A program made the translations under genes and the position numbers. DNA of 64,000 nt from positions 2,598,501-2,662,500 of the forward strand of contig NZ_CP025611.1 in the NCBI RefSeq assembly GCF_002868735.1, read 5' to 3'. Positions 8,471-17,303 of the stretch are shown here, piece by piece. The notes under the pieces were generated by a model that saw only the letters and a program-made list of their open reading frames with translations, did not search any database and was not told the DNA's origin. The number at the start of each line of letters is the position of its first letter. Position 1 is the stretch's first letter. This DNA is from Niveispirillum cyanobacteriorum. Its GTDB lineage: Bacteria; Pseudomonadota; Alphaproteobacteria; Azospirillales; Azospirillaceae.

Positions 8471-8487
8471 AGCAAAGGGTGTGCCAA
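8471..8487 (-). promoter_or_regulatory. Sigma-54 (RpoN) promoter of the twin-peptide operon
   Basis: Read on the minus strand: TTGGCACACCCTTTGCT. It matches the -24/-12 consensus YTGGCAC-N5-TTGCW, with the invariant GG and GC exactly 10 nt apart. The predicted transcription start is near 8460, about 30 nt before the first peptide ATG. Sigma-54 promoters require an ATP-dependent enhancer-binding protein; candidate sites lie at 8602-8649. Confidence 0.75.
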
Positions 8488-8601
8488 CTGGCATTTTTGC
8501 ATATTCTGGAAAATATATAGGCACAACAAGAGTGAATTTGGCCATAAAGTGACGAATAAAGCCAAATGATGGCAGATCGACGACGACTACGTCGCGATGA
8601 T

Positions 8602-8649
8602 TGTCCGAAAATGAACAGATATGGGTGCCGAACTGTCCGCCAACGGACG
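8602..8649 (-). promoter_or_regulatory. Paired upstream activator dyads for the sigma-54 promoter
   Basis: On the minus strand the distal dyad (8649-8634) reads CGTCCG-TTGG-CGGACA and the proximal one (8617-8602) TGTTCA-TTTT-CGGACA. Their centres are 32 bp apart, about three helical turns. They lie 117-165 bp upstream of the -24 element, the usual range for enhancer-binding proteins. The same pair, in the same order, precedes the sigma-54 promoter at 59595-59611. Another dyad, CGACG-ACTA-CGTCG, is at 8581-8594. The remainder to 8779 shows no gene. Confidence 0.55.
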
Positions 8650-8779
8650 TTTGCCTCATTGTGCCGCCCGATCACTTGACCAGGTTGATGCAACCCTGTC
8701 ATGCATTGGGAGGGGCGTTAGGTCGCTGACTTTTGCCTCATCTCAGACAGCGCCACCGCTCATGGCAGCCTGACCCCAA

Positions 8780-8813
8780 GAAAAAAGCCCCCGCACTGCT
8801 GTCGTGCGGGGGC
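8780..8813 (-). terminator. Rho-independent terminator of purB
   Basis: Ten-bp perfect stem GCCCCCGCAC/GTGCGGGGGC (8787-8796 with 8804-8813) and a 7-nt loop. On the minus strand it is followed by six T residues (8786-8781). It lies 50 bp after the purB stop. Confidence 0.9.
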
Positions 8814-8863
8814 CTCAATCTTACAAAAGTGTCAGGCCGGCATGTCTGCCGCCAGCACTCCGC

Positions 8864-10159
8864 TTACTCGCCAAACACGCGGCGGAAAATCGTGTCCACA
8901 TGCTTGGTGTGGTAGCCCAGGTCGAAGGCGTCGTCGATGGCGGCCTCGGTCAGGTGCTTCATCACGTCCGCATCGGATTTCAGCATGGTGCGGAAATCCT
9001 TGCCTTCCAGCCAGACGGGCATGGCATTGCGCTGTACGGCGCGATAGGCGTCTTCGCGGCTCATCCCTGCCTGGGTCAGGGCCAGCAACATGCGCTGCGA
9101 ATTATGCAGGCCGCCCAGCATGTCCAGGTTCTTCTGGAGGTTTTCCGGGTACACGACCAGCTTTTCGATCAGGCCCGTGGCGCGAACCAGGGCGAAATCC
9201 AAGGTCACGGTGGCGTCGGGGCCAATCATGCGTTCGACCGACGAATGCGAGATATCGCGCTCATGCCACAGCGTGACATTCTCCAGCGCCGGGGTGACAT
9301 AGCCGCGCACGATACGGCTCAGGCCAGACAGGTTCTCCGACAGCACCGGATTGCGCTTGTGCGGCATGGCGCTGCTGCCCTTCTGGCCGGGCGAGAAATA
9401 TTCCTCCGCCTCGCGCACTTCACTGCGCTGCAGGTGGCGGACTTCGGTCGCCAGATTGTCAAGGCTGGCGGCAATCACGCCCAGGGTCGCGAAGAACATG
9501 GCGTGACGGTCACGCGGGATCACCTGGGTGGAATGCGGCTCCACCGTCAGGCCCAGCTTCTCCGCCACATACTCTTCCACGAACGGGTCGATATTGGCGA
9601 AGGTGCCGACGGCACCCGAAATGGCGCAGGTGGCGATCTCGGCCCGGGCGGCCAGCAGGCGCGTCTTGTTACGGGCAAAGGCGGCGTAATGGCCGGCCAG
9701 CTTCACGCCGAACGTCGTCGGTTCGGCATGGATGCCGTGGCTGCGGCCAATGGTGGCCGTATACTTATGTTCCAGCGCGCGGCGCTTCAGCGCGTCCAGC
9801 AGCTTGTCCAAATCGGCTAGCAGCAGGTCGGCAGCCTGGGTCATCTGCACCGCCAGACAAGTGTCCAGCACGTCGGAACTGGTCATGCCCTGGTGGACGA
9901 AGCGTGCCTCCGGCCCGACATGTTCTGCCAGATTGGTCAGGAAGGCGATGACGTCATGCTTGGTCTCGCGCTCGATCTCGTCGATGCGGTCGATCTCCCA
10001 GGCGCCGCGCTCCCATACGGCCTTGGCGGCGTCCGCCGGGATCACGCCCAGCTTGGCCTGCGCGTCGCAGGCGTGGGCCTCAATCTCGAACCAGATGCGG
10101 AACCGGTTCTCCGGGTCCCAGATGCGGGTCATTTCGGGGCGGGAGTAGCGGGGGATCAT
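8864..10159 (-). CDS. purB: Adenylosuccinate lyase
   Basis: 431 aa, normal length for the bacterial short form. Catalyses two steps of purine synthesis: cleavage of SAICAR to AICAR and of adenylosuccinate to AMP, releasing fumarate. The fumarase/aspartase-superfamily signature GSSAMPHKRNP is present. Conserved TSSDVLDT and GRSHGIHAEPTTFG segments carry the active-site Thr/Ser and His. The ATG at 10159 (MIPRYSRPEM) matches the conserved start; the frame continues upstream without similarity. Monocistronic with its own terminator. Confidence 0.97.
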   Translation of the reverse strand: MIPRYSRPEMTRIWDPENRFRIWFEIEAHACDAQAKLGVIPADAAKAVWERGAWEIDRIDEIERETKHDVIAFLTNLAEHVGPEARFVHQGMTSSDVLDTCLAVQMTQAADLLLADLDKLLDALKRRALEHKYTATIGRSHGIHAEPTTFGVKLAGHYAAFARNKTRLLAARAEIATCAISGAVGTFANIDPFVEEYVAEKLGLTVEPHSTQVIPRDRHAMFFATLGVIAASLDNLATEVRHLQRSEVREAEEYFSPGQKGSSAMPHKRNPVLSENLSGLSRIVRGYVTPALENVTLWHERDISHSSVERMIGPDATVTLDFALVRATGLIEKLVVYPENLQKNLDMLGGLHNSQRMLLALTQAGMSREDAYRAVQRNAMPVWLEGKDFRTMLKSDADVMKHLTEAAIDDAFDLGYHTKHVDTIFRRVFGE

Positions 10160-10574
10160 GTCGGTCGGCCCTGGCGCTTGGAAAGGTGGCGGGAAAGGCG
10201 GGGCGGACCATAAGGGCAAGTGGCGGCCCTGACCAGTGCCGCGCCTGACAGGGTGCCATGCCCGCCATCTGTGGCAGCCGCGCCACGCTGCATCAGGATC
10301 ACCACCCCCACCCAAAGGTCGGGGTTACAGTTTTGTGACAAACCCCGCCACTCTGTGCCTGTATTGATGTGCTGGCTAATATTGATCGGGTCGATCCCAT
10401 CATCGGCCCAAATCATTTGCAGGGCACATCATCGATGACCTTGCCGTGTACCTGCCCGCATTGGTGAAGTACCCGACATCTTTGCCCGTGCCGGGAGCAT
10501 CCCGTCATGATTTCGTCATCCCAATGCAATGAACGAGTGCCCCGCCACGGGGCCGCCCATGGGAGGATTTGCTG
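10160..10574. other. Divergent purB-porin intergenic region
   Basis: 415 bp with no supported gene. It must hold the promoters of purB (minus) and of the porin (plus). A hairpin-capable GGGGTT...AACCCC lies near 10319-10344. No confident -35/-10 pair or known operator could be assigned. GGGAGG at 10561-10566 is the porin ribosome-binding site. Confidence 0.4.
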
Positions 10575-11840
10575 ATGAGAGTGTCACCCCGGATATCCGC
10601 CGCCCTTCTGGCCGGTGCCGCCCTGTTCGCCGTTTCCGCTTCCTCCGCCATGGCCCAACAGGCCCCGGCGCAGGCCAGCGAGGTCGAGGCACTGCGCGCA
10701 CAGGTTCAGGCCTTGATGGCCCGCATCGACAAGCTTGAAAAGGCGCCCAGCACGCCCGCCGGTCCGCCCGCCAGCAAGGATGCGCCGCTGGTGTCCGCCG
10801 ATGCCTTTAAGGCGCCGCAGGTGACGCAGTCGGGCAATGCCAAGGTGAAGCTGATGCTGTCCGGCCAGATCGGCCGGGCCGTCGAATTCGCCGATGATGG
10901 CTTCGACAGCGATCTGATGCATGTCGACAATGCCCAGTCCTCCTCGCGCATCCGCGCCTCCGGTACGGCCAAGCTGGATGACAGCTGGACCGCCGGTACG
11001 GATATCGAGTTCGAGACCCAGTCCGGTTCCTCCCGCGCCACCGGTTTCGGCACCGACAGCGGCGCCTTCACCATCAATGAACGCAAGGTGGAGTTCTGGG
11101 TTCAGCACAAGGATTTCGGTCGCATCTGGGTTGGCCAGGGCGATACGGCAACCAACGTGACCTCTGAGGTTGACCTGTCCGGCACTTCCACCCTGATCAG
11201 CCATACGGATGTCGGTTCGCTGTTCGGTGGCGTACTGTTCCGCAACAAGGCCACACGCGCCGCCGGTCCCAACATCAATGCGGCCTTCAACAATTTCGAC
11301 GGTATGCACCGTGAAGACCGCATCCGTTATGATACGCCCACTTTCGGTGGTGGCTTCATGCTGTCCACCAGTTTCATCGAAGGCGGCGCCACCGACTTTG
11401 CGGCCCGTTACACGGGCAAGATCGGCGACACGGAAGTGTCCGGCGCCATTGGCTATGCCGACAATGACAGCCGGACCGGCTTTGATACGCAGACCAATGG
11501 TTCCATCTCGGTCAAGCTGGCCAGCGGCTTCAATGTGACGCTGGCCGCGGGTACCCGCGACCTGGGCCCGCGCGACAGCGATTTCTGGTACGGCAAGCTG
11601 GGCTACATCTCCAAGCTGACCAGCCTGGGCAACAGCGCCTTCGTCATCGATTACTATACGCAGGAGGATTACTCCTCCCTTGGTGCAGACGCCAAGGCCT
11701 GGTCAGTAGGCTATGTGCAGACTGTCGACGCCTTCGCCACCGACTTCTACATCAGCTACCGCAATCACCAGTACGATACGCCCACGGCCAATTTCAAGGA
11801 CGTGAACGGCGTGATCTCTGGCGCGCGCGTCCGTTTCTGA
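10575..11840 (+). CDS. Outer-membrane porin
   Basis: 421 aa. Signal peptide of ~27 residues with cleavage after SSAMA. A short coiled-coil segment follows at ~34-57 (EVEALRAQVQALMARIDKLE), as in trimeric porins that contact peptidoglycan or an N-terminal stalk. Then comes a long stretch of alternating amphipathic strands ending in the outer-membrane-targeting Phe (GARVRF). Pattern and length suit a general diffusion porin for small solutes. A strong GGGAGG sits 8 nt before the ATG. The gene is monocistronic, between a long promoter region and a terminator. Confidence 0.85.
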   Translation: MRVSPRISAALLAGAALFAVSASSAMAQQAPAQASEVEALRAQVQALMARIDKLEKAPSTPAGPPASKDAPLVSADAFKAPQVTQSGNAKVKLMLSGQIGRAVEFADDGFDSDLMHVDNAQSSSRIRASGTAKLDDSWTAGTDIEFETQSGSSRATGFGTDSGAFTINERKVEFWVQHKDFGRIWVGQGDTATNVTSEVDLSGTSTLISHTDVGSLFGGVLFRNKATRAAGPNINAAFNNFDGMHREDRIRYDTPTFGGGFMLSTSFIEGGATDFAARYTGKIGDTEVSGAIGYADNDSRTGFDTQTNGSISVKLASGFNVTLAAGTRDLGPRDSDFWYGKLGYISKLTSLGNSAFVIDYYTQEDYSSLGADAKAWSVGYVQTVDAFATDFYISYRNHQYDTPTANFKDVNGVISGARVRF

Positions 11841-11882
11841 TCCCTTCTGTTGATGTCACCGCAGCCCGGTCGGTCGCGGTTT

Positions 11883-11924
11883 GGCCCGGCTTCCGCATGA
11901 TCCGTGCGGGGGTCGGGCCTTTCT
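11883..11924 (+). terminator. Terminator downstream of porin gene
   Basis: Nested stem GGCCCG/CGGGCC (11883-11888 with 11914-11919) enclosing CCGCA/TGCGG, followed by TTTCTTT. It is 42 bp after the porin stop. Confidence 0.6.
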
Positions 11925-11998
11925 TTGGCCCGATCCGTTGTTGACCCCTGTTCCAATCATGCTATGTCCCCTGTCTCTGTCTGTTGAAAGTTGGATCG

Positions 11999-12286
11999 AT
12001 GGAAGCGGGTGAGGCGGGATTGGGGGGCTGGCAACTGGCCTTGGTGGTGCATGCAGTCCTGACCCTGGCTGCACTCTGGCCGGCCCGACGCCTGATGCAG
12101 CGGGCGGGTTTGCCAATGGCCTGGATCGTCTGGCTGGCGCTGCCTTTGTTCGGCTGGGCCGTGTTCGCCAGCCTTCTTGCATTCAAAACCTGGCCCAACC
12201 TGCCACCGCGCCCGGAAAAACTGCATCCGCGGGAAAGACTGAAGCGGCAAAGGGCCAAGGAACAGGCCGCGACGGGGGAGGGCTGA
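11999..12286 (+). CDS. Small two-TM membrane protein, hypothetical
   Basis: 95 aa from the ATG at 11999; an in-frame TTG lies 15 nt upstream. Two hydrophobic segments (about 12-32 and 44-66) and a strongly basic C-terminal tail (HPRERLKRQRAKEQ). No family recognised. It is first in a tight three-gene set: the next ATG is 3 bp after its stop and the third gene overlaps the second. A possible promoter TTGACC-N16-TATGTC is at 11941-11968. Confidence 0.65.
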   Translation: MEAGEAGLGGWQLALVVHAVLTLAALWPARRLMQRAGLPMAWIVWLALPLFGWAVFASLLAFKTWPNLPPRPEKLHPRERLKRQRAKEQAATGEG

Positions 12287-12289
12287 GCC

Positions 12290-12523
12290 ATGCCGCGCTA
12301 TGGCGATCTGGTGGATATGCTGTTCTTCCTGCCGGGCTGGGCTTCCATCCTCGTGGTGGTGCTGACCATCACCTGGACCGTTTGCATGGCCGGCATCGCC
12401 CTGGGCAAAACGGGGCGCAACCCGCTCTGGGCCATGGCGGTCTTCCTGTTTTTCCCGCTTCTGACCGTAGGGCTGTGGATTGTGGCGCTGTCGCGCTGGC
12501 CCCGTCTTGATCAGAAGCCATGA
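12290..12523 (+). CDS. Small two-TM membrane protein, hypothetical
   Basis: 77 aa, two predicted membrane helices (about 8-36 and 45-68) joined by a short basic loop (GKTGRNP). Its stop overlaps the start of the GDPD gene by 4 bp (ATGA), indicating translational coupling. Function unknown; possibly a membrane partner of the neighbouring 95-aa protein. Confidence 0.65.
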   Translation: MPRYGDLVDMLFFLPGWASILVVVLTITWTVCMAGIALGKTGRNPLWAMAVFLFFPLLTVGLWIVALSRWPRLDQKP

Positions 12524-13287
12524 GGGCGAGGTCCCTTCATCCCTATCTGGATCATCCTGGTCCTATCCCCTTCGCCCATCGCGGTGGTGGCCTTGAAGCG
12601 CCGGAAAACAGTCTGGCCGCCTTCAACCGCGCCATCGACCTTGGTTATCGCTATATCGAAACCGATGTGCAGGTAACGGCGGACGGGCATCTCGTCGTCT
12701 TCCATGATCCTATGCTGGAACGCCTGACCGATGGTCAGGGCCGCATCGACGATCTGCCCTGGTCCGCCATATCACAAGCGCGGGTGGCGGGTCGGGAACC
12801 GATCCCGTTGCTGGACCAGGTGCTGGAGACCTGGCCAGACCTGCGCCTCAATATCGATCCCAAATCGGATGCGGCAGCGCGTGTCCTGGTCACGGCATTG
12901 CGTCGGCATAACGCGTTGGACCGCGTCTGCGTCGGGTCCTTCTCCGGCTCCCGGCTTGCACGGCTGCGGTCGGACCTTGGGGGCGATCTTTGTTCTTCTG
13001 CCGGTCCGTGGGAAGTGGCGCGGGTCTGGGCCGCTGGCCATGGCCTGCCGCTACCGGCCCCAGCGGACCCGCACTGCCTGCAGGTGCCCGTACGGCACAA
13101 GGGGCTGACCGTGGTCACCCCTGGCCTGATCCGCGCGGCCCATGCGCGCGCCCTTTGCGTGCATGTCTGGACAGTGGACGAGGCGGCGGAGATGGAACGC
13201 CTTCTGGATATGGGTGTGGACGGCATCATCACCGACCGCCCGACGCTGCTGCGTGACGTGATGATCCGCAGGGGGCAGTGGTCTTAA
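12520..13287 (+). CDS. Glycerophosphodiester phosphodiesterase family protein
   Basis: 255 aa, the usual size for cytosolic UgpQ-type enzymes, which release sn-glycerol-3-phosphate from glycerophosphodiesters. The catalytic set is visible: AHRGG with His20, ETDV with Glu47 and Asp49 as metal ligands, and FHDP with His62. The late VWTVDEAAEMERLLDMGVDG is the conserved C-terminal TIM-barrel strand and helix. No signal peptide. Translationally coupled to the two small membrane genes upstream. The kinase gene converges, with stops 4 bp apart. Confidence 0.9.
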   Translation: MRARSLHPYLDHPGPIPFAHRGGGLEAPENSLAAFNRAIDLGYRYIETDVQVTADGHLVVFHDPMLERLTDGQGRIDDLPWSAISQARVAGREPIPLLDQVLETWPDLRLNIDPKSDAAARVLVTALRRHNALDRVCVGSFSGSRLARLRSDLGGDLCSSAGPWEVARVWAAGHGLPLPAPADPHCLQVPVRHKGLTVVTPGLIRAAHARALCVHVWTVDEAAEMERLLDMGVDGIITDRPTLLRDVMIRRGQWS

Positions 13288-13291
13288 GACC

Positions 13292-14302
13292 CTAAACGCT
13301 GAACAGCAGCCGGGCCTCGGCACCGGTGCCGGTGTCCGTCATCCGGAAATCACCGCCCAGCTGCTGTGTCAGCAGCCGTACCAGCCGCAGCCCCAGGCTG
13401 TGCACCGTGGCCGCGTCGAAACCAGGGGGCAGACCTCGGCCATTATCGGTGACTGACAGTTCAACCCGGTTACCTTCCGCCAGCCGGGCCGCGACACGGA
13501 TCAATCCTTGCTGACGGTCCACGAAGGCATGTTCCAGACTGTTGCTGACCAGCTCGGCCACCACCAGGGCTGCAGGAATGATCTTTTCCGACGGCAGGGG
13601 CAGGGGGGTGGCCTCCACCGCCACTTCAATGCCGGCCGGTGCGCCCGCACGCGCCACATCTTCCACCAGTTCAGATAGAAAGGAGGCGAAATTGCCGTGG
13701 CTGTTTTCCGGGTCGTGCAGACGGCGCTGGATCTTGCCGATAGTGGCCAGCCGTGTGGCGGCATCGGTCAATGCGCGGCGCGCCTTCTCATCCGTGACAT
13801 CGGCCTTTTGCAGGGCCAGCAGGGCTGAGACGATCTGGATATTGTTGGAAACGCGGTGCTGAAGCTCTGCGAAAAGCACAGCGCGGTGGGCGGCCAGTTC
13901 GCTGGCCTCCTGCTCCGCCTTCTTGGCGCGGGCCCGCTCCTGCCGCACCCTGGCCAGCGCGATATTCATCACATGGATGATGGCGATATCGATGGCGACG
14001 ATGAGGACGAAGAAGCCCAGGGCCAGGGCACCGGGCCCGTCTAGCCCGAACCCGTCCGGCGGAATAAAGAAATACCAGGCGGCCAGCGCCGACAGAACCG
14101 CCACCAGAATGCCGGGCCATAGACCCGCGAAAAAGGTTGTCAGGATGACGGCGGGAAAGAAGGTCAGGAACGGAAAACCCGGCGGCAGGGCCGCCTCCGC
14201 CGTCCAGCGCACCACCAGGGCAAGGCCGAAGGCCAGCAACGCGAAACCGTAGGCGAACAGTGGGGAGCGTCTGCCGGTTTCAATCGCGAGAAGGAGAGCC
14301 AT
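13292..14302 (-). CDS. Membrane sensor histidine kinase (DUF4118/HisKA_2)
   Basis: 336 aa from the ATG at 14302; an alternative in-frame ATG is at 14353. The N-terminal ~115 residues are a DUF4118 (KdpD-like) membrane module with four helices and the conserved LTFFPAVILTTFFAGLWPG. A short coiled coil follows, then FAELQHRVSNNIQIVSALL with phospho-acceptor His149, the HisKA_2 dimerisation type. The HATPase_c domain has SNSLEHAF (N box) and DNGRGLP (G1). These kinases often act in light or general-stress circuits in alphaproteobacteria. No response regulator is adjacent, so it is an orphan here. Confidence 0.87.
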   Translation of the reverse strand: MALLLAIETGRRSPLFAYGFALLAFGLALVVRWTAEAALPPGFPFLTFFPAVILTTFFAGLWPGILVAVLSALAAWYFFIPPDGFGLDGPGALALGFFVLIVAIDIAIIHVMNIALARVRQERARAKKAEQEASELAAHRAVLFAELQHRVSNNIQIVSALLALQKADVTDEKARRALTDAATRLATIGKIQRRLHDPENSHGNFASFLSELVEDVARAGAPAGIEVAVEATPLPLPSEKIIPAALVVAELVSNSLEHAFVDRQQGLIRVAARLAEGNRVELSVTDNGRGLPPGFDAATVHSLGLRLVRLLTQQLGGDFRMTDTGTGAEARLLFSV

Positions 14303-14414
14303 CAGGACCGGCCTTGGCCAAGCAGTGATTTTCTGGCGGGACCATAGCAACATTCTGGGGTGCCGTCGTGGGGGTAATCATAACGGCAAGACCCTGATAC
14401 CAGCTGAAGCGGTA

Positions 14415-14693
14415 TCAAAGTTGCCCGCCATCAGGCGGCATACGCTCCGTCACCTCCCTATGCACCGCCTCATCATGACCGCTACGGCTGGAGAAGAAGA
14501 CCAGCGCCATCAGCCCGCCACCCACAATCAGCGAACCCAGAATCCCCAGGCCCAGCGCGATAAATCCATGCAGGCTTATCCCCTGTTCCGGTCCGCCGCC
14601 GCCCATCGCGTTCCACGCCATGACGCCGCCGACCGCCGCCGCCAGCAGCATGGCCAGCAGGCAGACGATCATCAAAAGGCCCCCACGGCTCAT
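14415..14693 (-). CDS. Small two-TM membrane protein, hypothetical
   Basis: 92 aa with two hydrophobic helices (about 5-27 and 42-66), glycine-rich in the second, and a charged C-terminal tail ([16 protein letters not shown]). GAGGGTGAAAG precedes the ATG, supporting the start. No family recognised. It lies 113 bp upstream of the DUF4118 kinase on the same strand, so it could share a transcript. Confidence 0.6.
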   Translation of the reverse strand: MSRGGLLMIVCLLAMLLAAAVGGVMAWNAMGGGGPEQGISLHGFIALGLGILGSLIVGGGLMALVFFSSRSGHDEAVHREVTERMPPDGGQL

Positions 14694-14857
14694 CTTTCAC
14701 CCTCTTCATTTGTCACAGGCGCATCCATCCGATATGGGGCTTGCCGCTGTTGCCGGCCAGCCCCCATGCGGATGCGGGCCTCATGGTCTGGACAGGTGCC
14801 GTCACCCCCGATAACTTCCGTGCCCGGTTCAACCTGTTACCGCAACGGATATTACCC

Positions 14858-16075
14858 ATGAAGAGCGGCGTGAAGAAAGTCGTGCTGGCCTATTCGGGCG
14901 GCCTCGACACCTCGGTTATCCTGAAATGGCTGCAGGAGACCTATGCTTGCGAGGTCGTGACCTTCACCGCCGATCTCGGCCAGGGTGAAGAGCTGGAGCC
15001 CGCCCGCAAGAAGGCCGAGCTGCTGGGCGTGAAGCCTGAAAACATCTTCATCGACGATCTGCGTGAAGAATTCGTGCGCGACTTCGTGTTCCCGATGTTC
15101 CGCGCCAATACGCTGTATGAAGGCACGTATCTGCTGGGCACATCCATCGCCCGTCCGTTGATCGCCAAGCGTCAGATCGAAATCGCCCGTCAGGTCGGTG
15201 CCGATGCCGTGGCCCATGGTGCCACCGGTAAGGGCAATGATCAGGTCCGGTTTGAGCTGGGCTATTACGCGCTGAAGCCCGACGTGACGGTGATCGCGCC
15301 GTGGCGGGAATGGGACCTGAACAGCCGCACCCAGCTTCTGGAATTTGCCGAAAAGCACCAGATCCCCATCGCCAAGGACAAGCGTGGCGAGGCCCCGTAC
15401 AGCACGGATGCCAACCTTCTGCACATCTCCTACGAAGGCAAGGCCCTGGAAGATCCCTGGGTGGAAGCCGACGAGGACATGTACACCCGCTCCGTCGCCC
15501 CGGAAAAGGCGCCGGACGAGGCTGAATATGTCGAGATCGAGTATGAGAAGGGCGATGCCGTCGCCGTGAACGGCGTGCGCCTGACGCCCGCCGCCTTGCT
15601 GACCGAACTGAACCGTCTGGCCGGCAAGCATGGCATTGGCCGTCTGGATCTCGTGGAAAACCGCTATGTCGGCATGAAGAGCCGTGGCGTCTATGAGACG
15701 CCGGGCGGCACGCTGCTGTCGGTCGCCCATCGCGGCATTGAGAGCATCACGCTGGACCGTGAGGCGCTGCACCTCAAGGATGAGCTGATGCCGCGCTACG
15801 CCAAGCTGATCTATAACGGCTTCTGGTTCTCGCCCGAGCGTGAGGCGCTGCAGGCCCTGATCGACAGCACCCAGCAGCGGGTGAATGGTGTCGTCCGCCT
15901 GAAACTGTTCAAGGGATCGGCCCGCGTTGTCGGCCGCAAGAGCCCGAACAGCCTGTACCGTCTGGATTATGTGACCTTCGAGGCTGACAGCGTTTATAAC
16001 CAGAAGGACGCCGAAGGCTTTATCAAGCTGAACGCGCTCCGCCTGCGCCTGAACAGCATCGCCAAGGGTCTGTAA
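14858..16075 (+). CDS. argG: Argininosuccinate synthase
   Basis: 405 aa, standard length. Joins citrulline and aspartate with ATP in arginine biosynthesis. The N-terminal ATP pyrophosphatase motif AYSGGLDTS is at 11-19. [16 protein letters not shown] is the conserved citrulline/aspartate site, and the C-terminal tetramerisation tail ends LNSIAKGL. The frame continues upstream to 14741 but homology begins at [15 protein letters not shown], hence the ATG at 14858. Monocistronic with a strong bidirectional terminator. Confidence 0.97.
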   Translation: MKSGVKKVVLAYSGGLDTSVILKWLQETYACEVVTFTADLGQGEELEPARKKAELLGVKPENIFIDDLREEFVRDFVFPMFRANTLYEGTYLLGTSIARPLIAKRQIEIARQVGADAVAHGATGKGNDQVRFELGYYALKPDVTVIAPWREWDLNSRTQLLEFAEKHQIPIAKDKRGEAPYSTDANLLHISYEGKALEDPWVEADEDMYTRSVAPEKAPDEAEYVEIEYEKGDAVAVNGVRLTPAALLTELNRLAGKHGIGRLDLVENRYVGMKSRGVYETPGGTLLSVAHRGIESITLDREALHLKDELMPRYAKLIYNGFWFSPEREALQALIDSTQQRVNGVVRLKLFKGSARVVGRKSPNSLYRLDYVTFEADSVYNQKDAEGFIKLNALRLRLNSIAKGL

Positions 16076-16100
16076 GACACTCCTGGTTTGATGAAGGTGA

Positions 16101-16140
16101 AAAACCGCCCGCATCCCCTCCGGATGCGGGCGGTTTTGTT
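16101..16140. terminator. Bidirectional terminator between argG and the NAT gene
   Basis: Sixteen-bp perfect stem AAAACCGCCCGCATCC (16101-16116) with its complement at 16122-16137, 5-nt loop. It gives a U-tract on both strands and lies between convergent genes. Confidence 0.92.
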
Positions 16141-16958
16141 TATGGTGCGATGCCTTCAATGGGCTTCAGCACCGCACCCTCTGGCAAGTCGATCATGAAA
16201 CGCTCGACCAGGATGTGACGGAACGTCGCCTCGTCTGTGATCTGCATTTCCTCCACCAATTCACCCCGCAGCCGTCGGCGGTAGAGGCCGTTCAACAATG
16301 TATGCCGCTCTGTCAGGGTGGTGCGGGCGGCCACCCGGTTCTGTACGAACCGGGAGGCGGGGTGGGTGGATGTGTAATGGTTGCCGAAGATCAGGTCGTA
16401 TTCGACGACTTCTTCCTGCCCGAACCAGTAAAGCCCAAACCAGCAACCATCGCGCCAGACCTCCAGTTCCCAACCCGGTGACCAGTCGGAAGTACGCAGG
16501 CGCCAGCGATCACCGGCGCTGTCATACTCACCCGCAATCAGGGGCAGGGGTTCGGCCAGACACGACCCGCCGAACCCGACATCGCAGACATAGGCCTGCC
16601 CGGCGATGGTAACCAGCAGCATCAGATGGCTGCGCCCGCCGGGATCACCACCCATCCGCACCCGCGCCACACGTCGCGTGACATCGAACCCGATGGCCGT
16701 CAACGCCATGGACAGCAGGCTGTTCTGTTCAAAACAGTAACCGCCCCGCCGCCGCCGCACCAGCTTGGCCAGGATGGCATCGGGTTCCAGCCGGATGGGC
16801 AAGCCCATCTGGATATCCAGGTTTTCGAACGGAATCGTGCCGACATGGCCGATATGGATGGCGCGCAACGTTGCTAGATCGGCAACAGCCGGGCCGTCAT
16901 GGCCGACACGGGCCAGATAGGCTTCAAGGTCGAACGGATCGGAATGATTGTCGGGCAT
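16140..16958 (-). CDS. Arylamine N-acetyltransferase
   Basis: 272 aa from the ATG at 16958 (MPDNHSDPF); upstream in-frame codons to 16991 lack family similarity. The complete NAT triad is present: Cys75 in RGGYCFEQN, His111 in GRSHLML, and Asp126 in VCDVGFGG. The family transfers acetyl from acetyl-CoA to arylamines and hydrazines in the cytosol. ENLDIQMG near 45 is the family's N-terminal signature. Its 3' end touches the argG terminator. Confidence 0.92.
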   Translation of the reverse strand: MPDNHSDPFDLEAYLARVGHDGPAVADLATLRAIHIGHVGTIPFENLDIQMGLPIRLEPDAILAKLVRRRRGGYCFEQNSLLSMALTAIGFDVTRRVARVRMGGDPGGRSHLMLLVTIAGQAYVCDVGFGGSCLAEPLPLIAGEYDSAGDRWRLRTSDWSPGWELEVWRDGCWFGLYWFGQEEVVEYDLIFGNHYTSTHPASRFVQNRVAARTTLTERHTLLNGLYRRRLRGELVEEMQITDEATFRHILVERFMIDLPEGAVLKPIEGIAP

Positions 16959-17060
16959 GGTGGCCGGCATCCTGGCAAAGCGGGAAAGCATCCATCCCTT
17001 AAGCCAGGGCGGGTCGACCCCACCAGCCCGAAAGCGTCCTCATGACATGAAGCAGCATGC

Positions 17061-17303
17061 TCAGCAGGAACCCGCAACGCGGCGGTTGGCCAAATCATTC
17101 GGTGCTGCTGCGGCGGCCTTGCGCCGGGCCTTGGCGGCGTCGTCGGCGGCCAGGGCAGCCAGGGCCAGGAATTCGGCCAGATCGTCCATCTGGCTGCGGC
17201 GGGCATCGCGCACCAGGCTTTCCAGGCAGCGCTTGATGGCCATCGCCACTTCCGGCGCCGGTTCGTCCCCAACCAAATCCTGATTGTTCATTGAACAGTC
17301 CAT
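17061..17303 (-). CDS. Small helical hypothetical protein
   Basis: 80 aa from the ATG at 17303, preceded by a G-rich AGGGGGGCGG; an alternative ATG at 17291 would give 76 aa. The middle (VAMAIKRCLESLVRDARRSQ) and the Ala-rich following segment are predicted helices with a basic end. No family recognised. The upstream flank (17380-17460) is strikingly AT-rich. It precedes the NAT gene by about 100 bp on the same strand. Confidence 0.5.
   Translation of the reverse strand: MDCSMNNQDLVGDEPAPEVAMAIKRCLESLVRDARRSQMDDLAEFLALAALAADDAAKARRKAAAAAPNDLANRRVAGSC

Noticed and set aside
8227-8552. Plus-strand frames overlapping the twin-peptide region
   Set aside because: They are antisense to the two 50-aa genes, which have ribosome-binding sites, mutual similarity and an upstream promoter.
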